NCBI GenBank assembly: GCA_028696055.1
Contig: JAQVHV010000005.1
Span: forward strand, 1-41,124
DNA length: 41,124 bases
Origin: Sulfurovum sp.
GTDB taxonomy: Bacteria > Campylobacterota > Campylobacteria > Campylobacterales > Sulfurovaceae
Reading direction: 5' to 3'
Shown here: piece after piece, positions 25,332-34,855 of the stretch
How the letters are laid out: every line of letters begins with the position of its first letter
Numbering within the stretch: position 1 is the stretch's first letter
The notes under the pieces: generated by a model
What the model saw: the letters and a program-made list of their open reading frames with translations, nothing else
Database searches by the model: none
What the model was told of the DNA's origin: nothing
Program-made: the position numbers and the translations under genes

Positions 25332-25337
25332 ATTATA
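25332..25337 (-). promoter_or_regulatory. -10 box 5 nt before the TOPRIM gene
   Basis: Minus strand: GCGGTATAAT, then AGGCT, then ATG. A leaderless mRNA is inferred, as for guaD. Confidence 0.5.
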
Positions 25338-25383
25338 CCGCTTTCTCTCATCCCCAGGCCAACCCATCCACCCTGCTTCTTTA

Positions 25384-25773
25384 TCAATAATCCATCTTAT
25401 ACTCTATCATTGAAATAACCGCACCCTGCGGGTCTTGAATAATAGCAAAATCACCTACCTTCGGTATTGGTGTGACCTCTACAATTACATTTGCTCCAAG
25501 TGTTTTTGCTTTATCCAGCATAGACCTGATATCGCTGACTGTTATATAATTTCCCCAGTGCGGAGGGACACTCGCGTCTCCGCAATGTTTTATATCCATG
25601 ATGCCGGCCATCTCTTGACCATTCAGGGAAACCACACTATAATCAAAATCAACATTATCTGCTTTTTTGAAATTCCAGCCAAACAGCTCACTATAAAACT
25701 TTTTTGCACCCTCAATATCACTGGTCATCAATTCAAACCAGCTAAATGCACCGTTTGTCATAAATGGATTCAT
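25384..25773 (-). CDS. VOC-family (glyoxalase/bleomycin-resistance fold) protein
   Basis: A 129-residue single-domain VOC protein. FSWFELMTSDIEGAKKFYSELFGW is the typical first beta-alpha unit, followed by VVSLNGQEMAGIM, the repeated half with YITVSDIRSMLDKAKTLGA, and GDFAIIQDPQGAVISMIE. Such proteins bind a divalent metal and act on small molecules; the potential metal ligands here (for example His in PPHWGNY and the final Glu) do not identify a substrate. AAGGAG lies before the ATG, with TATAAT slightly further up. Confidence 0.88.
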   Translation of the reverse strand: MNPFMTNGAFSWFELMTSDIEGAKKFYSELFGWNFKKADNVDFDYSVVSLNGQEMAGIMDIKHCGDASVPPHWGNYITVSDIRSMLDKAKTLGANVIVEVTPIPKVGDFAIIQDPQGAVISMIEYKMDY

Positions 25774-25924
25774 ATCACACTCCTTTTAATTTTAATTATA
25801 GCAATATTTATTTCCCTTTTATGCTAAGGCAAAAGATGGGGCAAAATAATGCAAATGACTCTGCATATTAAAATCCATAGGGCATATTAGGAAGTTTACA
25901 AAGATATTTAATCCGCCCTGCTTC

Positions 25925-25953
25925 TTGCAATGTGCACCCTTTTTTTGTATACT
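25925..25953 (+). promoter_or_regulatory. Promoter of the YbjQ-like gene
   Basis: TTGCAA (25925-25930) and TATACT (25948-25953) at 17-bp spacing. The leader to the ATG at 26039 holds the inverted pair GTGCACC (25932-25938) and GGTGCAC (25999-26005) and two copies of CGTAAGG close to the ribosome-binding site. Confidence 0.5.
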
Positions 25954-26038
25954 AACAGTACTTCAATAAAGGGGATTGGGGGAGAATGGCCTGCAGAAGG
26001 TGCACGCGTAAGGTTCCTCAACCGTAAGGAGACGAATC

Positions 26039-26344
26039 ATGACAGTCACAACAACGGAAATCCTGCCCGAACACCTGAAGATCACGGCAATGTTTTCCAT
26101 GATCGAGATCACATACAAGATCCAGATATCCCAAAAAGGGTTGATCAAAGGTTTTTTGGAGCGGAAACGCAATGAACATCAGGAGGCCTATGACAAGCTG
26201 GTTGAAAGTGCCCCGAGTGAGGCCAATGCGATCATCGGCGTGAGACACAGCACCGCAATACACACATTCCCCGAGGGGACTTTCCTCTTTATCACCTATA
26301 TAGGGACACCGGTCGTTCTCGAAGAGAGAAATATACCACAATAG
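26039..26344 (+). CDS. YbjQ-like (UPF0145) small protein
   Basis: A 101-residue protein. The C-terminal half, EANAIIGVRHSTA followed by FITYIGTPVVLEE, matches the end of YbjQ/UPF0145 proteins (A-N-A-V-I-G-V-R, then Y-G-T-A-V-V). The preceding helix (NEHQEAYDKLVESA) also fits. Usual YbjQ proteins form pentamers and have been proposed to bind heavy metals, but function is not established. AAGGAG is 7 nt before the ATG. Convergent with the DUF1176 gene, 14 bp apart. Confidence 0.65.
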   Translation: MTVTTTEILPEHLKITAMFSMIEITYKIQISQKGLIKGFLERKRNEHQEAYDKLVESAPSEANAIIGVRHSTAIHTFPEGTFLFITYIGTPVVLEERNIPQ

Positions 26345-26358
26345 AAAAACACCTGCTC

Positions 26359-27426
26359 CTAGTGGGACCCATCCTCTACTTTTACTTCAGTCACCAGTGT
26401 AGGCAGATCCCAGGCGCCTCCTGCAAATCCTCTGCAGAGTCCTGTGGTCTTATAGAGAGTATCGACAAAGTCCTTACCGTTCCATACCCATTCATCCCGG
26501 TCCCAACAGTCACCCACCCCTCTGCCCTTGTAAGAGGTGGCTAGGCGAAACGTACCGTCTTCTGCGATAAACAGTCCGCTTGCCTGAGTGATCATTCTCG
26601 GTTCAAACGGCGGTTTCGCATTGATCAGCCAAAAGGCATCGGCATAGTTGTATGCTGCCCTCCAGCACTCCTGCGATGCGACGACAAGCTGATCCGTCAG
26701 CCTGTAGACCTTTAACGTCTCTTTTGCCTCTTCCCCGCTCATCCAACATTCACTCTGTTCACCATCCTCTGCATAATATTTGCCCAGCAGGTATTGCAAC
26801 AATTTTCTCTCTTTCTCCGAATATGCCACTTCGGGAGGCATCCTGCCGTTTTTGGAGTCTGAAGAGACTCTGGGGGCATGAATCACAGGTTTCGGTTTCG
26901 GCAGAAGGACATTCCTCTCGTCCTGCTCTCCTTTTCTATAAACAGCACCGACAGTCCCGATACGCTTTTGATAGTCATCCATCTTCAACATACATGCAAA
27001 AGAACCTTTTTGGGAAAAATCCCATCGATAGCTTTCCCCATAGACAAACCTGATCTGCTTCCCTCTACTCAAGGCGTTGACAAGAATATCCGTCTGCGTT
27101 TGAGGCAGTTTTTTGGAGATATCTATGAGATGGGTTTGCTGATCAACAGACATTTTCATCGAATGGTTTTTCAGGCTTTGGAGATCGTTCTCCTCCCCGC
27201 TCTCTGCGATCTGGATATATCCGTCTATTCGGCTGTGCGCACCTGCTTTTCTCACGAACAGCATCGAGAGTGGAAGATACCTGTTGTCCAGCGTATATTC
27301 CGTGTAGCCTGCCATTCTGCAGGTATGGGTATTGTCGCATACGACCTGCCAATCTTTGTGGCTGAAGCTCTCGCTTGCACCAACCGTCAAACTCCCTATC
27401 ATCAGAAGTGCCAAAACGCTTTTCAT
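26359..27426 (-). CDS. DUF1176 family periplasmic protein
   Basis: A 355-residue protein from the ATG at 27426 (MKSVLALLMIGSLTVGASES, a Sec signal peptide). Right after it comes FSHKDWQVVCDNTHTCRMAGY, the conserved start of DUF1176 proteins, with two disulfide-candidate cysteines. The C-terminal half has the repeat region AYNYADAFWLINAKPPFEP and DCWDRDEWVWNGKDFV, typical of the same family (a lysozyme-inhibitor-like second domain has been suggested). The GAGGGA site precedes the start. Molecular function is unknown. Confidence 0.85.
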   Translation of the reverse strand: MKSVLALLMIGSLTVGASESFSHKDWQVVCDNTHTCRMAGYTEYTLDNRYLPLSMLFVRKAGAHSRIDGYIQIAESGEENDLQSLKNHSMKMSVDQQTHLIDISKKLPQTQTDILVNALSRGKQIRFVYGESYRWDFSQKGSFACMLKMDDYQKRIGTVGAVYRKGEQDERNVLLPKPKPVIHAPRVSSDSKNGRMPPEVAYSEKERKLLQYLLGKYYAEDGEQSECWMSGEEAKETLKVYRLTDQLVVASQECWRAAYNYADAFWLINAKPPFEPRMITQASGLFIAEDGTFRLATSYKGRGVGDCWDRDEWVWNGKDFVDTLYKTTGLCRGFAGGAWDLPTLVTEVKVEDGSH

Positions 27427-28280
27427 TCCCTCTTCCCCCTCTTTTTTAAATATCCCCATCCTCCTTGAGATCAAGGAGTTCTAAATGCCTTTTTCACCTC
27501 TCATTATAAAGCGAATTTTCTGAGTGGTCGCTGTAAGGTTTTGCCCGGTGAGCATATTGCATTCACTACTAACATAGAATCCTCTCCAGCTTGAGTACGC
27601 AAATATCGACAGCCAAGAGTGAAGAAACAAAAAATCTTTTTTTATGCGCCTATTCCTTCTCTTTAACAAATTCCAAGCTGTCCAAAAAAGTGTGCATGCC
27701 AGACCAATTCGCCTTGCATCTGTTCTCTTTATCATCGAGTTTGACCCCATATTTTGTCGAATGGAGTGTTAAGGTACAGACATCCACTGTGAAAACAATC
27801 TTTCTCTGTCAATTCATTGCAATATAACTTAACCAAGTAAAATACGATCTAGTTCCTTGACGGATCTTGTCGTAACTCAGGTTTTTAGTGTAACTTTCTG
27901 AGTGACCCACAAGCCAGTCCCTTCAGAATAAAAGAGACTATTTTAGATGACTAACCGATATATTGCTCCTTAACTAAGCTCTTCTTCTTATGATAGCTAA
28001 TTGCTATGCTTTATTATACGAGGTGATGCTAATACTACTAAAACTTTATCTTAATAATATTCTAAAGGGCAGGAGAAGAAGTATACTAAATAATAAATAT
28101 TTATATGTTAATATAATAAATACTGTTATGATTATGTTAGGTCTAATTAGTGTAGATTTAAATTATAAAATCATCAAGGAGAGCATAAAATGCAAATGAT
28201 AGCATTTTAAATTGTTGATGCTTTATGAAATAGATTTATTTTGCCGATGGCTGACCCTATAGAACTAAAAGGAGATAGTT
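27427..28280. other. 854-bp gene-free stretch, AT-rich on the right
   Basis: The left part (27427-27800) holds a protein-like minus-strand fragment at 27650-27787. The right part (about 27980-28260) is very AT-rich with many short frames; the one at 27990-28199 has no ribosome-binding site or recognisable content. The base composition change precedes the patatin gene and continues through it. Confidence 0.5.
27650..27787 (-). pseudogene. Possible small gene remnant
   Basis: Minus-strand open frame of 45 codons from a GTG, reading protein-like segments HSTKYGVKLDDKENRCKANW and GMHTFLDSLEFVKEKE, closed by an in-frame TGA upstream. There is no clear ribosome-binding site. It may be a gene fragment; I do not recognise the family. 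Confidence 0.25.
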
Positions 28281-30503
28281 ATGGAAAAAACGATTGAGGA
28301 TTTTCTTGATGAAATTGAAGCAACTACCAAGGAACCGATCAAGGAAGAGATTGATAGGCTTCTAAAAGCATTGAAGCACCAATACCTTCAAGATAAAATT
28401 ATTAACTGTCTAAAAGTCGTTGGCAAGAGTTGGCATAGTCGTACACCATTAAACATCTCTTCTCTAACGCAAGAGATCTTGGAGATCTCCGACAAACTCG
28501 AAGAATCTCTTGCCGGGGAACTTGAAAATATATTTTTATCAAAACTGGTTTTCCTTGCAGCCATTCGAACAGAAGAAACCAAAAGAATCAAAGAGAGGCG
28601 GAAAGCGGCAAATCAGAATATAGGAAATCCGTACAATGATGCTGTTGGTCTTGCACTTTCCGGCGGAGGCGTACGATCATCCACGTTCAACTTAGGTCTA
28701 TTACAGGCTTTGGAACGCTATGGTATTTTACCTAAGATAGATTATCTCTCTACCGTTTCCGGAGGCGGATATATCGGTTCTTCCATGATATGGCTGTCAG
28801 AAAATAATGATGGGGACTTTCCTTTCGGTACCGAAAGGAAAGACAATGCTGGCAAAAGCGGTAAAATCTTGGCATGGATACGTGAACATGGCAACTATCT
28901 AACGCCAGGCAACGGGCTGCGTCTATGGAGCATGATCGGAGCTACTATTGGTGCAATCTTAACAAATCTTATCATTTTTTTACCTTGGATTTTTTTAGCT
29001 ATGTGGCTACTTTCAAAACCATCATCAATAGACTTCGATCAACTTTACAAATTTGGATTAGCAGCACTCGTTCTTTTTACGATAGGGGTTATATTGTTTG
29101 CTATTTTGACGTTTTTTCAAGCCCTGCGGACATTCCAATTCTATCGATACTCTCGTATAATCGGAGGGCTGGTTCTCATGGTAGGCATTGCGCTTATTAT
29201 TGTTGGCACAATTCCAGATGTCTATAAATCATTATTAAATGAAGTTATCCCTAGTATATTATCTTCAATAACTATTTCTTTATCCGGAATATTATCGTTT
29301 TTAGTGGGCCTGAGAGGTATTAATAGTACAAATGAAACAAAAGGGATGCGCTCTTTACTTCTATCATTAGGACTTACTCTAATACTCTATGGCTTATTGC
29401 TTTTGATATATCATATTGTCTACAATGTCGACATTGTAAAAGATGAGAATTTTTATTTATTTTTAATTCCCATTCTGCTTTCACTCATTGTGGCCGGCTT
29501 TAGTTCTATAAATTATGTTTCTCTGCATCGCTTTTATAGAAATCGTCTAATGGAAGCATATATGCCGTGGAATATTTTAGGACTAAAGACAGAAAGTGCA
29601 GACAAGTACCTGCTTTGCGATATCAAACCTTCTCGTTTCCCATATCAAATCATCAACAGCACTGTTAACATGGTCGGTTCAAAAAACACAAAATACCGTG
29701 AACGAGGTGGTGATTGCTTCATATTTTCTCCGCTTTTTTGCGGTTCAAGCGCCACAGGCTACGCAAAAACAAATGAATATGTAAATGGCAATATGAATCT
29801 TGCTACGGCATTTGCCATATCAGGTGCAGCAGTAGATCCAAACACATATGTTACGCGCTCCAAGCCTATTACTTTTTTAATGACATTATTAAATATTCGC
29901 CTGGGGTATTGGATCGCCAACCCACGGCTTCCCAAAAATAGAGGCAGAATGAAATTTAGGTATTACTATTATATGTATATGTTCAATGAAATGTTTGGAA
30001 AAGGACTTGGCGAGAATTATGATGACATTCATTTATCCGATGGGGGGCAATTTGAAAATCTAGGCCTATATGAACTCGTACGCCGCAAATGCAAAACCAT
30101 AATTGTTTCAGACGCCAGCAGTGATCCTACTCTCAGTTTTGGAGGTCTGGCTCATGCACTTATGCTTATACGTGTAGATTTCGGCGCAAAAGTAGAAATA
30201 GACACCAGACCGTTAAGGCCAAAAGAAAATCGCATAAGCGATAAGGCATTCGTAAAAGGAAAAATAATATATCAAGATGGTACCGAAGCTGAGTTGATTT
30301 ATATCAATACAGTCATGACAAATGATCTGCCGGAAGATTTATACAGCTATCACAGAACCAATCCTAAATTCCCGGATCAAACCACATTAGATCAATTTTT
30401 TGACGAAACGCAATTTGAAGCCTATCGTGAGCTTGGTTTCCAAATCGGAAAACGGTTACACGAACATAGCGAGATTATGCTTTCCAAGAAAAACATCAAA
30501 TAA
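28281..30503 (+). CDS. Patatin-like phospholipase with six membrane segments
   Basis: A 740-residue protein. The patatin catalytic core is split: oxyanion hole SGGGVRSSTFNLGLLQAL (127-144) and nucleophile elbow STVSGGGYIGS with Ser160, then a membrane region with about six helices (about 215-243, 258-280, 293-311, 322-344, 358-380, 391-410), then the rest of the core with the catalytic Asp in LSDGGQFENLGLYE (Asp587). The Ser-Asp dyad is complete. Such proteins hydrolyse phospholipids; insertion of membrane helices would place the active site at the bilayer. AAGGAG lies 7 nt before the ATG. Composition is clearly more AT-rich than the neighbours, suggesting transfer. Confidence 0.88.
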   Translation: MEKTIEDFLDEIEATTKEPIKEEIDRLLKALKHQYLQDKIINCLKVVGKSWHSRTPLNISSLTQEILEISDKLEESLAGELENIFLSKLVFLAAIRTEETKRIKERRKAANQNIGNPYNDAVGLALSGGGVRSSTFNLGLLQALERYGILPKIDYLSTVSGGGYIGSSMIWLSENNDGDFPFGTERKDNAGKSGKILAWIREHGNYLTPGNGLRLWSMIGATIGAILTNLIIFLPWIFLAMWLLSKPSSIDFDQLYKFGLAALVLFTIGVILFAILTFFQALRTFQFYRYSRIIGGLVLMVGIALIIVGTIPDVYKSLLNEVIPSILSSITISLSGILSFLVGLRGINSTNETKGMRSLLLSLGLTLILYGLLLLIYHIVYNVDIVKDENFYLFLIPILLSLIVAGFSSINYVSLHRFYRNRLMEAYMPWNILGLKTESADKYLLCDIKPSRFPYQIINSTVNMVGSKNTKYRERGGDCFIFSPLFCGSSATGYAKTNEYVNGNMNLATAFAISGAAVDPNTYVTRSKPITFLMTLLNIRLGYWIANPRLPKNRGRMKFRYYYYMYMFNEMFGKGLGENYDDIHLSDGGQFENLGLYELVRRKCKTIIVSDASSDPTLSFGGLAHALMLIRVDFGAKVEIDTRPLRPKENRISDKAFVKGKIIYQDGTEAELIYINTVMTNDLPEDLYSYHRTNPKFPDQTTLDQFFDETQFEAYRELGFQIGKRLHEHSEIMLSKKNIK

Positions 30504-30924
30504 TTTATTATGATGGACTTAAACATAGTCTTAGATAGAGATTTTGTAAATTAGATTAAAAGGACAAGACTCATCAGCAATAAACAAAAAAAGCTGTTGG
30601 GTAATCTTGTAAAGCGATATTAGGAGTAGGATACGGGATACCTCACAATTTCATATCGCAAACACAAAGTTAATCACTATTTACTGTGTATAGCAGCAAA
30701 AGATTGATATCCCGATAAAGTTTTGATACAATTAAAGAGTGGTGTGAAGTAAAAGATATCGCTTTGTAAAAGAGGGGGTATTGTCTGTGCGGTCGAAGAC
30801 TCAAAGATCATTTTTAAAGATTGATACTCTCAAAGAGAGAAATTTTTATTAAATGATAATTTTTATTACTAAATTGTAAGTCTTATTCGAATATAATTAC
30901 TTATCAATTTTATAAGGAGAACAT
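30504..30924. other. 421-bp gene-free stretch upstream of the cytochrome c peroxidase gene
   Basis: AT-rich, with no supported gene. The right end carries TATAAT (30892-30897), 27 nt before the ATG, and a nearby AATGATAATTTTTATTA segment (about 30852-30868) that loosely resembles Fur/PerR-type AT-rich operators. No terminator is evident behind the patatin gene. Confidence 0.4.
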
Positions 30925-31944
30925 ATGAAAATGAACAAAATCATCGCTGCATCACTTGTAGCATCATCTGTGTTATTTGCTAACCCATTAATAGAAAAAG
31001 CAAAGACAATGGGTCTTCAGGCGATACCTCAAAATCAAAATGAACTTTTAAAGATCACTGATCCTAACGGTATGATCACACCTGAGAGAGTGGAGCTTGG
31101 TAAAAAACTCTACTTTGAACCCAGACTGTCAAAGAGTGGGATCATCTCCTGTAATACCTGTCACAACCTTGGTCAGGGAGGCGCAGATGGTGTACCGACG
31201 GCAGTGGGCCATATGTGGGTCGCAAACCCTCACCACCTGAACTCACCGACTGTCTATAACGCTGTCTTCTTCAAGTCGCAGTTCTGGGATGGAAGAAGTC
31301 CGCACCTTGAAGATCAGGCAGGGGGGCCTATGCAGGCGGCACCTGAGATGGCTTCACCTCCGGCACTGGTTGTAGAGAGAGTCAACTCTATCCCTGAGTA
31401 CGTTGAAGAGTTTAAAAAGGCGTACGGCAAAGATGTTAAAGTGGACTTCGCAACGATCACTTCAACGATCGGTATCTTCGAAAGAACACTGGTAACGCCT
31501 TCAAGATACGATGACTTCCTTAACGGTAAAGAGGATGCACTGACCAAAGAAGAGCAAGAAGGTCTGCAGGTATTTATAGATCAGGGTTGTACAACATGCC
31601 ATAACGGGATAGCACTTGGCGGATCAATGATGCCTTTTCCAATGGTAAAACCATACAAATTTGCCAATGTAGGTGACTTCAAAGGTGACCAGAACGGTAT
31701 GGTAAAAGTATCTACACTGAGAAACATCACCGAGACTGCGCCATACTTCCACAACGGACAGATCTGGAGCCTGAAAGAAGCAGTTCAGGAGATGGGAACT
31801 ACGCAGCTTGGAAAAGATATCTCTGATGCAGATGCAGAAAAGATCGTGACATTCCTCAAAGCGCTCAAAGGTGAAAAACCTGAGATCGTTTACCCGCAAC
31901 TTCCGGAAAGCACGCTTTCTACTCCAAAACCGGATTTCAACTAA
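30925..31944 (+). CDS. ccp: Di-heme cytochrome c peroxidase
   Basis: A 339-residue protein with a Sec signal peptide (MNKIIAASLVASSVLFA) and two heme c sites: CNTCH (76-80) and CTTCH (222-226). Between them lie PTVYNAVFFKSQFWDGRS and LEDQAGGPM, conserved in the CcpA/MauG family, and near the C-terminus KVSTLRNITETAPYFHNG, which supplies the heme ligand region. It reduces H2O2 to water in the periplasm with electrons from small cytochromes. AAGGAG precedes the ATG. A terminator follows at 31950. Confidence 0.95.
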   Translation: MKMNKIIAASLVASSVLFANPLIEKAKTMGLQAIPQNQNELLKITDPNGMITPERVELGKKLYFEPRLSKSGIISCNTCHNLGQGGADGVPTAVGHMWVANPHHLNSPTVYNAVFFKSQFWDGRSPHLEDQAGGPMQAAPEMASPPALVVERVNSIPEYVEEFKKAYGKDVKVDFATITSTIGIFERTLVTPSRYDDFLNGKEDALTKEEQEGLQVFIDQGCTTCHNGIALGGSMMPFPMVKPYKFANVGDFKGDQNGMVKVSTLRNITETAPYFHNGQIWSLKEAVQEMGTTQLGKDISDADAEKIVTFLKALKGEKPEIVYPQLPESTLSTPKPDFN

Positions 31945-31949
31945 TCCCT

Positions 31950-31973
31950 AAAAGAGTCCCTCCGGGCTCTTTT
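31950..31973 (+). terminator. Terminator of the cytochrome c peroxidase gene
   Basis: AAAAGAG-t-CCC, loop TCC, GGG-CTCTTTT, starting 5 bp beyond the stop codon. The stem carries one bulged base and ends in TTTT. Confidence 0.8.
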
Positions 31974-32011
31974 GCATATCGCTCCTCCCCCAACTCTCAA
32001 CTTCTTTAGGT

Positions 32012-32017
32012 TATGAT
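32012..32017 (+). promoter_or_regulatory. -10 box 6 nt before mtfA
   Basis: TATGAT is followed by AACCCT and the ATG at 32024. It lies inside the palindrome GGTTA-TGA-TAACC (32009-32021). No Shine-Dalgarno; leaderless expression is inferred. Confidence 0.45.
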
Positions 32018-32023
32018 AACCCT

Positions 32024-32863
32024 ATGGCTTATTATCTTATACTGATGCAATTTTTCCTTGCACTGATCGCGCTGTTTCTTTTCTGGAAGAGTATCCAGTT
32101 CGCTCTAGGTATGTGGCGGTACAAAAAATTCAAGAATATGCCTTTGCCCCAGAGCTACAGAGAGATACTCCTTTCTCTGCCCCACTATCTCGACCTGCCC
32201 GGCGATCTCAGAGAGAAGATCCATATCCGCATCCTTCTCTTCATTGACCAGAAGGAGTTTGTCGGTGCGCAGATGGAGATCACGGACGAGATCAAAGTGA
32301 TCATCGCTTTTTATGCCTCGCTGATCCGGCTGGGATTTGAACTTGACGAGCATGATAAAGTCGCAACGATCATCGTCTATCCGGAAGATTTTATCGTTGA
32401 CCGCTCCTCTACCCAAAACGGCATCCACACGAACAGGAACTCCCTGCTTTCGGGAGAATCTGCCAACAGAACAGTCGTGCTCTCCTGGCAGGATATCAGA
32501 CACCATATCGTCAGCGGCAGTAAAGAGAATGTCATCATCCACGAGTTTGCCCACGAGCTGGACTTTGAGGATGGAATGCCAGATGGTACTCCGGAATTAT
32601 CAAATTATTCAGACTACCCCAGGTACGCCCAGGCCTTCTCCAATGCCTTTATCATCCTGACCAAACAGGTCAAACGAAACCTCATCACGAAACAGGCTGC
32701 CTTTTTAGGAACCTATGCACTGGAGAATGAAGCGGAGTTCTTTGCGGTCTGTTCGGAACGCTTCTTTATGGCTCCCCATCCCCTCAAAGAGCTCTTGCCG
32801 GCCATCTACGAAGAGCTTAAACATTTTTATCAAATTGATCCGATCATATACTTCAAAGAGTGA
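32024..32863 (+). CDS. mtfA: MtfA-like zinc metallopeptidase (M90)
   Basis: A 279-residue protein. An N-terminal membrane helix (ILMQFFLALIALFLFW, about 6-21) anchors it, unlike E. coli MtfA, which is soluble. The zinc site is HEFAHELD (His173, Glu174, His177) and the third ligand is probably Glu in NEAEFFAVCSERFF. The preceding VVLSWQDI and the following MPDGTPEL are conserved in the family. MtfA in E. coli binds the repressor Mlc and is an aminopeptidase; the role here is not known. The last 11 bp overlap the convergent ftsH end. Confidence 0.85.
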   Translation: MAYYLILMQFFLALIALFLFWKSIQFALGMWRYKKFKNMPLPQSYREILLSLPHYLDLPGDLREKIHIRILLFIDQKEFVGAQMEITDEIKVIIAFYASLIRLGFELDEHDKVATIIVYPEDFIVDRSSTQNGIHTNRNSLLSGESANRTVVLSWQDIRHHIVSGSKENVIIHEFAHELDFEDGMPDGTPELSNYSDYPRYAQAFSNAFIILTKQVKRNLITKQAAFLGTYALENEAEFFAVCSERFFMAPHPLKELLPAIYEELKHFYQIDPIIYFKE

Positions 32864-34697
32864 CGAGCGCTTTGATCTCATCGGCATAGACCACCTCTTT
32901 TTCCAAAAGCTTTTCTGAGAGTACCATGATATCTTTTTCATGATCTTTGAAGAGGGCAAGCATCTGCTTCTCTTTTTCAGAGATGATCTTTCTTACCTCA
33001 TCATCGATCAGTTTTGCCGTCGCTTCGCTGAAGTCCCGGGGCAATGCCATCTCGCGCCCCAGGAAAACATGCTCCTCCCCTTTGTGGTAGTAGACAGGGC
33101 CAAGCAGATCGCTCATGCCCCACTGGCTCACCATATGTGTCGCCAGCGAAGTCGCTTCCTGAAGATCATTGGCCGCCCCCGATGAAAGGTCGCCGAGCAG
33201 TGTAAGCTCGGCAACCCTTCCTCCAAGCATCACACCGATCTTGTCCAGCAGATAGGCTTGCGGAAAGTTCCTGATATCTTTGAGCGGCAGCTGCTCCGTC
33301 ATCCCCAATGCCTGTCCCCGCGGTACAATGCTGACTTTTTCTATCGGGTCGGCATGCTCAAGCAACAGCGCAGCCAAAACATGCCCGCTCTCATGGATCG
33401 CAACACGCCTCTTCTCCTTCTCATCCAGGACAAACTCCTGCTCGACTCCCATGATGATGCGGTCACGCGCATAGAAGAGATCATCCTGAGAAACACGCTC
33501 TTTCCCTTCCCTGGCTGCATGCATCGCTGCTTCATTGACAAGATTTGCCAGGTCCGCACCGCTGAATCCGGTGCTCATCTTTGCGATTTTTTCAAGGTCT
33601 ATCGTCTCATCCTGACGTACTTTGGCCATATGTATCTTCAGGATCTTTTTGCGTGCCTCGATATCGGGAAGCACCAGGGTGATCTTGCGGTCAAACCTCC
33701 CGGGCCTGAGCAGTGCATAATCCAGAATATCAGGGCGGTTCGTCGCTGCGATGACCACAACCTTCTCATCCGTATCGAACCCGTCCATCTCTGCAAGGAT
33801 CTGGTTGAGCGTCTGTTCCTTCTCATCATGGCCGCCGCCGACCCCGGCTCCTCTTGCCCTCCCTACAGAGTCGATCTCATCGATAAAGATGATCGCAGGT
33901 GCTTCACTCTTCGCCTTTTTGAACAGATCACGTACCCGCGAAGCCCCTACCCCGACAAACATCTCTACAAACTCAGAACCGCTGATGGAAAAGAACGGTA
34001 CTTCAGCCTCACCGGCTACCGCTTTGGCCAACAGGGTCTTACCCGTACCCGGTGCACCGGTCAGAAGGATACCCCTCGGTATCTTGGCCCCTATCGCTTC
34101 ATACTTTTTCGGATTTTTCAAAAAATCGACCACCTCATAGAGCTCGATCTTGGCATTCTCCGAGCCTGCGACATCATCAAAAGTCACAACAACCTTCTTC
34201 CCCCTGTCATACGCTTTGGCCGTGGTACGCATAAAATCAAAGACACCCCCTTCACCACCCATTCCGCCCATCTGTTTGCGGAAGTTATAGACACTGTAGA
34301 GGATAAAACCCAAAAAGAGTAAAAAAGGCAGCATCATCAGCAGGGAGCCCCAGAACTTTGACTCCTTCTGGGACTTCACATGGATATCGACCCGGTTTTT
34401 TTCCAGCAGTTCGAGGAAGGTCTTATCCTCAAATGGAGGAAGCGTCGTTTTGATATATTTTTCTTTTTCTCCAAGCTCTGCCTTGAGAGAGGCAAGCGCC
34501 TGGTCTTCATCGATCCATATCTCTTTGAGCATGTTCTGTGCGATCCTGTTCTTAAACTGGTTATAGGTAAGCGTTTCACTCTGGGATTGTGAAGTGCTGT
34601 AGTAAATGAGCTGCAGTGCCAGTATCAGAAAGAAGAGCATGATCCAGATATTGGCAGAAGGCTTGAGAGGTGTATTGGCGGAAGGTTCTTGGTTCAT
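32853..34697 (-). CDS. ftsH: ATP-dependent zinc protease FtsH
   Basis: A protein of about 614 residues. Two membrane helices (about 15-33 and 118-139) bracket a periplasmic segment. The AAA module has Walker A GAPGTGKT (214-221), Walker B IIFIDEID, and second-region-of-homology [18 protein letters not shown]. The protease domain has HESGH (435-439). FtsH degrades misfolded membrane proteins and short-lived regulators. The second of two adjacent ATGs (34697) has CGGAG 6 nt upstream, so it is the preferred start; the longer open frame (to 34835) runs into the divergent ygiQ region. Many Campylobacterota carry more than one FtsH; this N-terminus may mark a paralogue. Confidence 0.96.
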   Translation of the reverse strand: MNQEPSANTPLKPSANIWIMLFFLILALQLIYYSTSQSQSETLTYNQFKNRIAQNMLKEIWIDEDQALASLKAELGEKEKYIKTTLPPFEDKTFLELLEKNRVDIHVKSQKESKFWGSLLMMLPFLLFLGFILYSVYNFRKQMGGMGGEGGVFDFMRTTAKAYDRGKKVVVTFDDVAGSENAKIELYEVVDFLKNPKKYEAIGAKIPRGILLTGAPGTGKTLLAKAVAGEAEVPFFSISGSEFVEMFVGVGASRVRDLFKKAKSEAPAIIFIDEIDSVGRARGAGVGGGHDEKEQTLNQILAEMDGFDTDEKVVVIAATNRPDILDYALLRPGRFDRKITLVLPDIEARKKILKIHMAKVRQDETIDLEKIAKMSTGFSGADLANLVNEAAMHAAREGKERVSQDDLFYARDRIIMGVEQEFVLDEKEKRRVAIHESGHVLAALLLEHADPIEKVSIVPRGQALGMTEQLPLKDIRNFPQAYLLDKIGVMLGGRVAELTLLGDLSSGAANDLQEATSLATHMVSQWGMSDLLGPVYYHKGEEHVFLGREMALPRDFSEATAKLIDDEVRKIISEKEKQMLALFKDHEKDIMVLSEKLLEKEVVYADEIKALVTL

Positions 34698-34843
34698 CAT
34701 CTGCTCCGGATAGTTTGAGATCGCTTCTCTGATTATTGTACCCAAATATTCTCTGTAGTCAAGAACGCCATGAATAGCAGACAAAGCTGTGTTTGATGCA
34801 AAAAAACACTCCAACAAGCCAATGGCTGACGCCAAAATTACGC

Positions 34844-34849
34844 TACAAT
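34844..34849 (+). promoter_or_regulatory. -10 box 6 nt before ygiQ
   Basis: TACAAT is followed by GCGGTT and the ATG at 34856. No Shine-Dalgarno; leaderless expression is inferred from the same spacing as guaD and mtfA. Confidence 0.45.
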
Positions 34850-34855
34850 GCGGTT

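Noticed and set aside
27990-28199. 69-codon plus-strand frame in the AT-rich gap
   Set aside because: Low-complexity product from AT-rich DNA, no ribosome-binding site, no recognisable family.
30690-30740. FNR-box-like TTGAT/GATAA elements upstream of ccp
   Set aside because: Half-sites do not give TTGAT-N4-ATCAA with the right spacing.
30852-30868. Fur/PerR box before ccp
   Set aside because: AT-rich and only loosely palindromic; the background is equally AT-rich, so the match is not convincing.
33258-34322. Plus-strand 354-codon frame opposite ftsH
   Set aside because: Shadow of ftsH, whose AAA and HExxH motifs are unambiguous.
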